A stretch of 6,076 nt of DNA from Pseudomonadota bacterium (GTDB lineage: Bacteria; Pseudomonadota; Alphaproteobacteria; Rhizobiales; Xanthobacteraceae). Below, piece by piece: positions 1 to 5,825 of this stretch (within the stretch, counting starts at the first letter, position 1; the number at the start of each line of letters is the position of its first letter). The notes beneath the pieces were generated by a model that saw nothing but the letters and a program-made list of their open reading frames with translations, was not told the origin of the DNA and made no database searches. A program made the translations under genes and the position numbers. The DNA is taken from positions 1-6,076 of the forward strand of contig JAEYVN010000506.1 of the NCBI GenBank assembly GCA_023431725.1. Reading direction: 5' to 3'.

Positions 1-104
1 CGCTGCCGACGAGCGGCGTGAACCAACGACACGCTTGCTGCGCCGCAGTTCGTTTGTGACACATAGCGGACAAGACGTTTGCTAAACCTCGATCGAAGCA
101 TCTC

Positions 105-120
105 CTATCAGCACTGATAG
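105..120. promoter_or_regulatory. Perfect inverted repeat, possible operator
   Basis: CTATCAG-CA-CTGATAG is a perfect 7-bp inverted repeat around a 2-bp centre, in AT-richer non-coding DNA about 245 bp before the first gene. Its half-site resembles the TATCA/TGATA half-site of TetR-type operators such as tetO, but with wider half-site spacing. A dimeric repressor or activator site is therefore plausible. It could control the gene at 366 or a divergent gene left of the window. The binding protein is unknown. It is not followed by a T-run, so it is not a terminator. Confidence 0.4.
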
Positions 121-149
121 TTCGTATTTTATGCAATCAGTTGCTGTGA

Positions 150-172
150 CCTGACTGAGATTCCAGTCCAGG
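150..172. repeat. Short imperfect hairpin
   Basis: CCTGACT pairs with AGTCCAGG across an 8-base loop, with one bulged C in the right arm. No T-run follows, so it does not look like an intrinsic terminator. It lies in the gene-free leader region and may be chance or a minor regulatory structure. Confidence 0.2.
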
Positions 173-281
173 CGCGGTGAGCGCTTGTTGCATCGCGAGC
201 GTGATTTCGAGTGGCTTCGTCGTTACGTGATCTGCCGGTCGGTGGCGATACTTTAAGCGGCGGACTTCCTGTTTTTTAAGC

Positions 282-313
282 CAGACAGGCTCTTGCATTG
301 TTTTGCAGACAGG
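282..313 (+). repeat. Direct repeat CAGACAGG, two copies
   Basis: CAGACAGG occurs at 282-289 and again at 306-313, starting 24 bp apart, in the 85 bp before the first gene. The second copy sits beside a weak promoter-like pair: TTGCAT at 293-298 and TAGGCT at 315-320, 16 bp apart, each matching only part of the sigma-70 consensus. This could be a pair of sites for a regulator or simple coincidence. Confidence 0.2.
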
Positions 314-365
314 TTAGGCTTTTATCCGTTCCTGCATTTCACACGCTGGATCGGAGAAATTCGGT

Positions 366-656
366 ATGCAAAAGCCTGCGCTGAAAGTCCGCAGCGAGCA
401 GCAATTCTTCGAGGATCCAGCCGTCGATCGCCTGATGGGTTTTGCGTTTGCACTCAGCGCCGAGGTCTTTGTCCTGCGCGACCGCATCGCCCGACTTGAA
501 GATCTCCTGGTCTCGAAGGGCCATATCAATCCGGCCGATATGGAAGCGCCTCGCTCTCCGGAACAGCAGACTGCGCTGCTGAACGATCGTAATGCTTTCG
601 TTGCCGCGTTGATGGAGCCGATTGTCGCACGACAGAAATCAAACGGCGCATCCTGA
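366..656 (+). CDS. Small hypothetical protein, possible methyltransferase partner
   Basis: A 96-aa protein that I do not recognise. The ATG at 366 follows GGAG at 353-356 with a 9-base spacer, which supports this start. There is no signal peptide or membrane segment. Residues about 24-50 (from MGFAFALSAEVFV through LRDRIARLEDLLVSKG) form a heptad-like amphipathic stretch consistent with a helix or short coiled coil, so dimerisation or binding a partner is plausible. The C-terminal half is charged, without cysteines or a catalytic motif. The methyltransferase gene begins 27 bp after its stop on the same strand with no terminator between, so the two are probably co-transcribed. That context suggests an accessory or regulatory subunit, but this is inference. 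The gene call itself is well supported by length, ribosome binding site and composition. Confidence 0.7.
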   Translation: MQKPALKVRSEQQFFEDPAVDRLMGFAFALSAEVFVLRDRIARLEDLLVSKGHINPADMEAPRSPEQQTALLNDRNAFVAALMEPIVARQKSNGAS

Positions 657-683
657 ATTTCACATTGCGAATTGGGGGGCTGC

Positions 684-1760
684 ATGGCTGCGCAATCCGA
701 ACGGGAGTTCGAAGCCTTTCAGAGTTTCGTGCTCGGTGCCAAGCTGTATTGGACAACGGAACTGTTCGGAGAATTGAAGCGCACTTATCAAGAAAATCTC
801 GATGCCGCGCGAGCAGAAGCGGGCGATCCCGGCCCCGGCCGCGTCGAGCGGTTGCTGCAGAACGAACCGATCGACGACTATTTCGGCTGGTTCGAACGGC
901 ATTTGCAACGGATGAAATATTCCGGCCATTACGGGCTCGTGCCCTTTCATGAATCGCGGCGCGAGGCGTTGCGTGGCGAGATCGATCGTCCGCTGCCGGA
1001 CAATTTGCTATCGCTCGATCCCGATCTGGCGATGCCGGCCTATTACGAAGCGGTCGACGTCCATCAGCATCCCGGCGGCGTGTGGAGCGACGAACTCGCC
1101 GGCCTTGTCTATGAGCGCGGCGCACGCTCGACAACGCCGCTGCTCGCGGCCGACAAGGATCTGCACTATCGCTTTGCCGATCTGATCAAGTCACGTCACG
1201 CAGCCCCGAAGCGGGTGCTCGATATGGCGTGCGGCTTCGGCAAGACCACGAAGCCGCTGTACGAAATCAACCGCGATGCCGAAGTCGTTGGCGTCGACCT
1301 GTCGGCGCCGTGTTTGCGGATCGCCGCCCAGAATGCTGCGGAAGGGCAAGCCCGCAATATTCGTTTTCTGCAGCGCGATGCCGCTGCGACCGATCTTGAG
1401 GCCGAGTCGTTCGGCGTCGTGACGTCAACGATGTTCCTGCACGAGATGCCGGTGAAGCATGTGAATGCGGTGTTCGCAGAGGCGCATCGCGTGCTCGAGC
1501 CGGGCGGGTTGATGATCCATCTCGACTTCTTGCCGCCGGATGACGAGTTTCTCCACTACCTGCATCTCGGACATAGCCGCCGTAACAACGAGCCCTGGAT
1601 GAAAACGCTGGCGGAGATGGGTGTCGCCGGCGCGATGGAGAAGGCCGGTTTCACGAATGTCTCGATCGCACCGTTCGAGGAATCGCCCGGAGCTCTGGCC
1701 GAGATCGGCCAGAAGTGGCGCTTTCCCTGGACGGTGATCAGCGCGACCAAGGCGGGATGA
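684..1760 (+). CDS. Class I SAM-dependent methyltransferase
   Basis: A 358-aa protein with a Rossmann-type methyltransferase domain from about residue 172. Motif I reads VLDMACGFGKTTKPL (178-192), matching the glycine-rich SAM loop. The acidic residue binding the SAM ribose is D205 in VVGVDLS. A post-motif segment around RDAAATDLEAESFGVV and the motif LEPGGLMIHLDFLPP (271-285) complete the fold. About 170 residues precede the SAM domain, including a histidine-rich segment VDVHQHPGGVW (124-134). This is a substantial N-terminal domain, probably for substrate recognition. I chose ATG 684 because GGGGGG at 674-679 lies just upstream; an in-frame TTG at 672 would add four residues and has no ribosome binding site. 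The acceptor (small molecule, lipid or protein) cannot be predicted. It lies downstream of the small protein gene and converges with the SnoaL-like gene across 8 bp. Confidence 0.9.
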   Translation: MAAQSEREFEAFQSFVLGAKLYWTTELFGELKRTYQENLDAARAEAGDPGPGRVERLLQNEPIDDYFGWFERHLQRMKYSGHYGLVPFHESRREALRGEIDRPLPDNLLSLDPDLAMPAYYEAVDVHQHPGGVWSDELAGLVYERGARSTTPLLAADKDLHYRFADLIKSRHAAPKRVLDMACGFGKTTKPLYEINRDAEVVGVDLSAPCLRIAAQNAAEGQARNIRFLQRDAAATDLEAESFGVVTSTMFLHEMPVKHVNAVFAEAHRVLEPGGLMIHLDFLPPDDEFLHYLHLGHSRRNNEPWMKTLAEMGVAGAMEKAGFTNVSIAPFEESPGALAEIGQKWRFPWTVISATKAG

Positions 1761-1768
1761 TGACGATG

Positions 1769-2161
1769 CTATCGGATCGTCGCAGCGATATCGTTCCAGA
1801 CTTCCTGACGGACCAGCTTGCCATTGGCGACCAGGAACCAGTCGCAGAAGCGAATGCCGGAAAATGCTGTGCCATCGGGCCATTCACCGGAGAGCGTTCC
1901 AAAGCAGGTGACGGTGTCGCCGCTCGCGGAGCTTCCCTCGTCGAACCGCTCATATGTCTTCCGCACGAAGCGGTAGCGCGGCTTGGCCCAGTCGATCAGT
2001 TCTTCCAGACGACGAAATCGTGCGCCGCCGGGAAAGGTCATGGCGAAATCCTCGGCGAGGAATTGCCTGGCCTGTTCAAGCTCGCGTTGCTCCATCGCGT
2101 CGAGGAAGCCCCGCACCAGTTGCGTAGCGTCGATATGCAGATTGTGTTCGATCTTGTTCAT
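1769..2161 (-). CDS. NTF2/SnoaL-like family protein
   Basis: A 130-aa protein, the usual size of a single SnoaL-like (nuclear transport factor 2 superfamily) cone-shaped alpha+beta barrel. The N-terminal helices VRGFLDAMEQRELEQARQFL (16-35), then AEDFAMTFPGG and the C-terminal strands SGIRFCDWFLVANGKLVRQE (101-120) and VWNDIA are typical of the fold. Members include polyketide cyclases, ketosteroid isomerases, dehydratases and non-enzymatic ligand-binding proteins, so the reaction cannot be assigned. There is no signal peptide, so it should be cytoplasmic. The start at 2161 is favoured by GGAG at 2169-2172 (minus strand), 7 bases upstream. The same frame stays open far upstream across the ATPase gene, but that part is antisense shadow. 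The gene is divergent from the transporter operon, so shared regulation and a role with the imported compound are plausible. Confidence 0.85.
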   Translation of the reverse strand: MNKIEHNLHIDATQLVRGFLDAMEQRELEQARQFLAEDFAMTFPGGARFRRLEELIDWAKPRYRFVRKTYERFDEGSSASGDTVTCFGTLSGEWPDGTAFSGIRFCDWFLVANGKLVRQEVWNDIAATIR

Positions 2162-2168
2162 TATCTCG

Positions 2169-2172
2169 CTCC
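2169..2172 (-). promoter_or_regulatory. RBS deciding the SnoaL-like start
   Basis: On the minus strand GGAG lies 7 bases before the ATG at 2161-2159. It separates the real 130-aa gene from a much longer open frame that continues upstream through the ATPase gene on the opposite strand. Confidence 0.6.
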
Positions 2173-2182
2173 AAGCGCCGCC

Positions 2183-2211
2183 ACAGTAGAGTCCATGGCG
2201 CGCTTCCACAA
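2183..2211 (-). promoter_or_regulatory. Weak sigma-70-like promoter for SnoaL-like gene
   Basis: Read on the minus strand, TTGTGG (2211-2206) and TACTGT (2188-2183) are separated by exactly 17 bases and lie just upstream of the SnoaL-like gene. Each hexamer matches only three of six consensus positions, so support is modest. Transcription would start roughly 15-20 bases before its ribosome binding site. I could not find a comparable pair for the plus-strand operon in this 72-bp divergent region. Confidence 0.3.
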
Positions 2212-2233
2212 CCCGCGATCGATGTGAGCCGGC

Positions 2234-3049
2234 ATGCCTGTCGTACCATTTCCACCCGGACAGACACGAGACGCCGCCATCGCGATGGCGGGGTTGGAAA
2301 AGTGGTACGAGGCGCGGGACGCCCATGTCCATGCGCTTGCGCGCACCGATCTCGACATCGCCGATGGCGAGTTCGTCGTGCTGCTCGGGCCGTCGGGATG
2401 CGGCAAGACTACGTTGCTGCGCCTGATCGGCGGATTGATCGAACCGACCAAGGGAAGTCTTCGCATCCAGGGGCGTTCGTTGTGGCAGAGTGGAAGACGG
2501 CAGGATGATGCTGTCGCCGATCTTGGCATGGTGTTTCAGGAAGCCAACCTGTTTCCGTGGCTGACAATCGAACAAAACATTGCGCTCCCGCTGGAGTTGA
2601 AAGGCATCGCTGCAAAAGCGCGCATGGCCCGTGCCCGCGAATTGGCCAGCCTTGTCGGGATCGCTGGCTTCGAGACCCGTTGGCCGCGTGAGTTGTCGGG
2701 CGGGATGCGACAGCGAGCCGCGATTGCGCGCGCGTTGTCGTACGATCCGAAGATCCTGTTGATGGACGAGCCGTTCGGTGCGCTCGATGCCATGACGCGC
2801 GATACGATGAATCTCGAATTGCAGCGCATCTGGTTGGAAACCAGCAAGACGATCGTGCTTGTCACCCACTCGATCTCCGAAGCGGTGTTCCTGGCTGATC
2901 GCATTGTGCTGCTGTCGCCGCGTCCGGGTCGGATCGATACGGTGATTGAGGTGACGTTCCAGCGTCCACGCACCCCGGATCTTCAGAGCAGCGCGGAATT
3001 TCAGGCCATTTCGCGCCAGTTGCGCCACCGTTTGGACGAGATCAGTTGA
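2234..3049 (+). CDS. ABC transporter ATP-binding protein (NitT/TauT type)
   Basis: A 271-aa ATPase that powers import through the permease encoded next. All nucleotide-binding motifs are intact: Walker A GPSGCGKTT (52-60), Q-loop Q102 in FQEANLFPW, signature LSGGMRQR (154-161), Walker B ILLMDEP (174-180) with catalytic E179, D-loop FGALDA, and switch histidine H212 in VTHS. The length and the Q-loop and THSISEA segments are typical of the SsuB/TauB/NrtD group, which energises uptake of nitrate, sulfonates, taurine or similar anions. The start at 2234 has a poor ribosome binding site. An in-frame ATG at 2285 would cut into the first beta strand (AIAMAGLEKWY, 15-25), so I prefer 2234. It is the first gene of the operon; the permease ATG begins 8 bp after its stop. 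Individual substrate specificity cannot be read from the ATPase. Confidence 0.93.
   Translation: MPVVPFPPGQTRDAAIAMAGLEKWYEARDAHVHALARTDLDIADGEFVVLLGPSGCGKTTLLRLIGGLIEPTKGSLRIQGRSLWQSGRRQDDAVADLGMVFQEANLFPWLTIEQNIALPLELKGIAAKARMARARELASLVGIAGFETRWPRELSGGMRQRAAIARALSYDPKILLMDEPFGALDAMTRDTMNLELQRIWLETSKTIVLVTHSISEAVFLADRIVLLSPRPGRIDTVIEVTFQRPRTPDLQSSAEFQAISRQLRHRLDEIS
2241..2310. repeat. Nested inverted repeats at ATPase gene start
   Basis: An outer inverted repeat pairs TCGTACCATTTCC (2241-2253) with GGAAAAGTGGTACGA (2296-2310), perfect except for a 2-base bulge. Between them lies a perfect 18-bp palindrome, CCGCCATCGCGATGGCGG (2274-2291), which contains the alternative ATG at 2285. Everything is inside the first 26 codons of the ATPase gene. 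It could be an operator for the regulator encoded in the operon, an mRNA structure that affects translation, or chance from GC-rich coding sequence. Confidence 0.35.
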
Positions 3050-3057
3050 GCCGAGCG

Positions 3058-3909
3058 ATGCAGGACGCAACAATTTCCAATTCGAACCCGCCGCAATCCA
3101 AATCGTCATCCGGATCGCTGTCGGCCAGGCGTCCGGCGATTTTTCACGAAGGCGTTTTGCCGTGGATCACGACGCCGGTCCTGCTCGCGGTTCTCGTTCT
3201 GGCCTGGCATTTCTATGTAAAAATCGGTGGAGTTTCCCCGTTTATTTTGCCGACGCCGAGTGCGGTCCTCTCCGCCTGGCTGGATATGCTGTGGTCACCG
3301 CGTGCATGGGCACATACCGGGTGGACAATCTACGCGACCCTGTATGGTTTTCTGTGGGCTCTGGTGGTCGGCGTCGGACTGGGCGTGTTGATCGGACGGG
3401 TGCGCTGGCTCGAGGCAACGCTCAATCCATTCATTGTGGCGACGCAGGTCATTCCAAAGGTCGCGTTGGTGCCGCTGTTCGTGGTGTGGTTCGGGTTCGG
3501 CGTGACCTCGAAGGTCATCGTCGCCGCAGTGCTGGCCTTCTTTCCCATCCTCACCAATACGGTGCTCGGTGTTAAATCCATCGACCAGGGTCATCGTGAT
3601 GTGATGATAAGCCTGAACGCGAGCCGATGGCAGGTGTTCCGTCGTCTCGAATTGCCGTCGGCGCTTCCCTACATCCTCACCGGTATGGAGGTTGGCATCG
3701 TCCTCGCCATCATCGGCGCGATCGTTGGCGAATATCTCGGCGGCAACAATGGCCTTGGTGCCATGCTCATTGCGAAAATGAATGGTTTTGAAACCGACGG
3801 ATTGTTTGCCGTCATCATCCAGATGACCATCCTCGGGTTCATCTTCTATTTTGGCATCGGTGCGCTTCGGCGCTTTCTGATCCCGTGGCATGAATCTGCG
3901 GGAAAGTAG
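3058..3909 (+). CDS. ABC transporter permease (NitT/TauT type)
   Basis: A 283-aa inner-membrane permease of the binding-protein-dependent transport (BPD_transp_1) fold, which forms the import channel as a dimer. Hydrophobic segments lie at about residues 36-53, 94-115, 123-145, 151-171, 207-226 and 249-271, giving roughly six transmembrane helices. The cytoplasmic EAA loop that docks the ATPase is visible at about 179-208 (SLNASRWQVFRRLELPSALP). The following segment AIVGEYLGGNNGLG (221-234) is characteristic of SsuC/TauC-type permeases. The N-terminal 30 residues are polar and serine-rich, presumably cytoplasmic. I chose the ATG at 3058. An in-frame TTG at 3046 overlaps the ATPase stop and would add four residues; translational coupling from it cannot be excluded. 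The binding-protein gene follows after 49 bp. Confidence 0.93.
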   Translation: MQDATISNSNPPQSKSSSGSLSARRPAIFHEGVLPWITTPVLLAVLVLAWHFYVKIGGVSPFILPTPSAVLSAWLDMLWSPRAWAHTGWTIYATLYGFLWALVVGVGLGVLIGRVRWLEATLNPFIVATQVIPKVALVPLFVVWFGFGVTSKVIVAAVLAFFPILTNTVLGVKSIDQGHRDVMISLNASRWQVFRRLELPSALPYILTGMEVGIVLAIIGAIVGEYLGGNNGLGAMLIAKMNGFETDGLFAVIIQMTILGFIFYFGIGALRRFLIPWHESAGK

Positions 3910-3947
3910 CCACAGGACTTTACGTATTCGTTGCACAACAGAGGGGC

Positions 3948-3952
3948 AGGAG
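3948..3952 (+). promoter_or_regulatory. RBS deciding the binding-protein start
   Basis: AGGAG lies 6 bases before the ATG at 3959. It favours this start, which places the twin-arginine signal at the very N-terminus, over an in-frame ATG at 3890 that overlaps the permease gene and would add 23 non-signal residues. Confidence 0.7.
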
Positions 3953-3958
3953 CAGATT

Positions 3959-4984
3959 ATGATCGGTCGTCGTCAATTGCTGAAATCCGCTGGCGCAATC
4001 GCAGGCGCAGGACTCCTGAATATGCCGGCTGTGATGCCGGCCCGCGCACAGCAGGGCGAACCGCTGACGTTCATGACGCCGTTCGGATTCAATCCGGACT
4101 TCCTTGCGCTTATGAACATGGTGTCCGGCGTTTTTCTCGCGAAGCAGGGCTTTGCCCCGAAACTCGTCGGCGGCCAGGGAACGGCGACTGCGATCCAGCA
4201 GTTGCTCGCCGGCCAGGTTTCGTTCGTCTACGTTTCTGCGCTCGATCAGATCCTTGCCGTTGCACGGCAGAACGCACCGCTGGTCGCTGTGTCGACCCTG
4301 TGCCAGGGCTCGACCTTCCAGATGGTGAGCCTGAAAGACAAGCCGATCCGGACCGCGCAAGACCTCAAAGGCAAGACCGTCGGCATCGTGTCGGTCGGCG
4401 GTGCGACCGATATCCTTCTCAATATCACGCTCGCCAAGAATGGCATGAAGCCCGACGACGTGAAGCGCGAAGTGACGGGCAACAGCCCGGGTGTGCTGCA
4501 GATGGTGCGGCAGGGACGCGTCGATTGCTTCATGTGCGCGATCGGTGTTGCCACCGCGCTGCGGCGCGCCAACGAGCCTGTGGAGATCTGGAGCACTGAC
4601 AAGTATGCGCCGATGCCCAGTCAGATTTTTCTCACCACCAAGGACATTGTTTCGTCGAAGCCGGAACAGGTGGTGCGTTTCCTGCGTGCCCTGAAGGGAT
4701 CGACGGACGAAATGATGGCCGGCAATGTCCGCCAGCTCTTTGAGCGTGCATCCAAGGATTTCGAGATCACCGCCATCAAGGATCTCGATGGCGCCGTTGC
4801 GTTGATCGATGCCAGCATCAATCAACTCTGGTTGTCTGAGGGCAAAGAGAATCTCCTGCGCAACGTGCCGCGCCTTTGGAAAGAGGCCAATGACGGCATT
4901 CGCGCGGGGGCGCTGCCGGCGGTGGCGGATGTCGACGCGCTTTACACCAACGAGTTCATTGAACGGGCGCTCAAGCCCGCCTGA
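3959..4984 (+). CDS. Tat-exported ABC substrate-binding protein (NMT1/TauA-like)
   Basis: A 341-aa periplasmic solute-binding protein for the importer encoded just upstream. The N-terminus has a twin-arginine signal: R4-R5 in GRRQLLK, a hydrophobic stretch, then a likely cleavage site after ARA (residue 30), so it is probably exported folded by the Tat system. The mature part shows the type II periplasmic-binding fold of the nitrate/sulfonate/taurine and NMT1-like group: a ligand-loop region GGQGTATAIQQLLAGQVSF (71-89), AQDLKGKTVGIVSVGGATD (133-151) and VLQMVRQGRVD (179-189). Cysteines occur at C115 and as a CxxC pair C190/C193 (DCFMCAIG). No lipobox is seen. The ligand is unknown; family members bind nitrate, sulfonates, pyrimidine precursors, aromatic acids and others. 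The regulator gene follows after 16 bp, so all are likely co-transcribed. Confidence 0.92.
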   Translation: MIGRRQLLKSAGAIAGAGLLNMPAVMPARAQQGEPLTFMTPFGFNPDFLALMNMVSGVFLAKQGFAPKLVGGQGTATAIQQLLAGQVSFVYVSALDQILAVARQNAPLVAVSTLCQGSTFQMVSLKDKPIRTAQDLKGKTVGIVSVGGATDILLNITLAKNGMKPDDVKREVTGNSPGVLQMVRQGRVDCFMCAIGVATALRRANEPVEIWSTDKYAPMPSQIFLTTKDIVSSKPEQVVRFLRALKGSTDEMMAGNVRQLFERASKDFEITAIKDLDGAVALIDASINQLWLSEGKENLLRNVPRLWKEANDGIRAGALPAVADVDALYTNEFIERALKPA

Positions 4985-4989
4985 CAGTC

Positions 4990-4996
4990 GGAAGAG
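4990..4996 (+). promoter_or_regulatory. RBS deciding the regulator start
   Basis: GGAAGAG lies 4 bases before the ATG at 5001. The same frame is open upstream to an ATG at 4809 inside the binding-protein gene, but that extension is arginine-rich shadow sequence. The ribosome binding site and the conserved N-terminus fix the start at 5001. Confidence 0.65.
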
Positions 4997-5000
4997 TGAC

Positions 5001-5825
5001 ATGGACCTCGCCATCGAGCCGCTCAAAGCGCGCAAGCTGTATCTCGTCCTTCGTGATCAGATCACGGGAGGGGAATGGCCCGCGGGCTCGAGAATGCCGA
5101 GCGAACCGGACCTGGCGAGGGTTCATCAGGTATCGCGGGTGACTGTGCGGCGGGCCCTCGAGACTCTCGAGAACGAGGGTCTGATTGATCGCCGCGCCGG
5201 GCACGGCACCTTCGTGAATGCCGCGCCCGCACCGCGGATGATGCGGGCCGATCTCTCCAATGTTTTCGCCCATCTTGCCAGTATGGGACAGACAACGGCC
5301 GTAAGGTTGCTCAGCTTCCAGTATATCGAGGCGCCGCAGCCTGTTTCGGAGGCTCTCAAGCTGCCGGAACGCTCCCGCGTGCAGCAGTCGATTCGCGTGC
5401 GGTTGTTCGATGGCGAACCTTTCTCGTATTTGACAACCTACGTGCCGGAGCAGATCGGGTTGAACTATTCGGAGAGCGACCTTGCCTCCACCCCGCTGCT
5501 TACATTGCTTGAGCGATCGGGATTGTCGGTGGCTCGCGCCAGCCAGACGATCCGATCCGCCGTGGCGACGCCGGATATTGCCGAGGCGCTGCTGGTCGAG
5601 ATCGGGACGCCGCTGCTCGAGGTGCGGCGCGCCGTATTCGATACCGATGACCACGGCGTCGAATATCTCCGCTCGCTTTACCGGCCCGACCGCTACGAGT
5701 TTCAGCTTGAATTGGTGCGAAGCGGCGCCGAGGACAAACGCCGCTGGAACTCGGTTCACTACCCATCCCAATATGATGTGCCGACTGGCAACGAACGGGC
5801 CGGATCGCGGGGAGCATTCCGATGA
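5001..5825 (+). CDS. GntR-family (HutC-type) transcriptional regulator
   Basis: A 274-aa regulator of normal HutC-subfamily length. Residues about 8-75 form the GntR winged helix: the lead-in YLVLRDQITGGEWPAGSRMP, recognition-helix region VSRVTVRRALETLENEGLI (44-62) and wing RRAGHGTFV (64-72). Residues about 90-240 match a UTRA ligand-binding domain: the FSYLTTYVPE strand (141-150), LLTLLERSGLSVARASQTI (166-184) and GTPLLEVRRAVFDTD (202-216), ending in YRPDRYEFQLEL. Such proteins usually repress their operon until a small molecule binds the UTRA domain. It lies between the transporter and a PEP-mutase-fold enzyme gene and overlaps the latter by 4 bp, so it probably senses the imported compound or a breakdown product. 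The C-terminal 34 residues extend beyond the UTRA fold and look disordered. I found no clear HutC-type GTnTAnAC site in the divergent region. Confidence 0.93.
   Translation: MDLAIEPLKARKLYLVLRDQITGGEWPAGSRMPSEPDLARVHQVSRVTVRRALETLENEGLIDRRAGHGTFVNAAPAPRMMRADLSNVFAHLASMGQTTAVRLLSFQYIEAPQPVSEALKLPERSRVQQSIRVRLFDGEPFSYLTTYVPEQIGLNYSESDLASTPLLTLLERSGLSVARASQTIRSAVATPDIAEALLVEIGTPLLEVRRAVFDTDDHGVEYLRSLYRPDRYEFQLELVRSGAEDKRRWNSVHYPSQYDVPTGNERAGSRGAFR

Larger units (their letters stand above)
1..365. other. Non-coding stretch upstream of first gene
   Basis: No reading frame here has a convincing start, ribosome binding site and protein-like composition. One plus frame is open from the left edge to a TAA at 83-85 (27 codons). 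All three minus frames are open across the first 60 bases, so the end of an upstream gene or the start of a divergent one to the left cannot be excluded. From about position 85 the stretch is more AT-rich than the genes that follow, as expected of an intergenic control region. It contains an inverted repeat (105-120), a short hairpin (150-172) and a direct repeat (282-289 and 306-313). I see no tRNA, rRNA or clear terminator. Confidence 0.6.

Noticed and set aside
1..85. Open frame from the left edge to TAA at 83-85 as the tail of an upstream gene
   Set aside because: There are only 27 codons with no recognisable motif, and all three minus frames are also open across the first 60 bases, so strand and reality cannot be decided.
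1761..1768. Possible bidirectional terminator between the converging methyltransferase and SnoaL-like genes
   Set aside because: The gap is 8 bp, and neither it nor the flanking ends contain a stem followed by a T-run on either strand.
2162..3109. Minus-strand open frame that continues the SnoaL-like gene to 446 codons, antisense to the ATPase gene
   Set aside because: The plus-strand ATPase has every family motif intact. The upstream minus-strand translation is arginine/glutamine/histidine-rich without recognisable motifs, and the SnoaL-like gene has its own ribosome binding site at 2169-2172.
4809..5000. N-terminal extension of the regulator starting inside the binding-protein gene
   Set aside because: The added 64 residues are Arg/Ser/Cys-rich and unlike any GntR N-terminus; ATG 5001 has a good ribosome binding site.
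3920..5035. 371-codon minus-strand open frame antisense to the binding-protein gene
   Set aside because: It has low-complexity, Arg/His-rich composition typical of shadow frames in GC-rich DNA, no ribosome binding site, and a clearly real gene on the other strand.
5052..5066. Perfect palindrome CGTGATC-A-GATCACG within the regulator gene
   Set aside because: It encodes the conserved LRDQIT segment of the winged-helix lead-in, so it is most simply explained by coding. Autoregulatory binding is possible but unsupported.
5155..5179. Inverted repeat CCCTCG...CGAGGG with internal CTCGAG copies
   Set aside because: It lies inside the winged-helix coding region, has a loop of 13 bases and no T-run; it is probably a codon-driven coincidence in GC-rich DNA.
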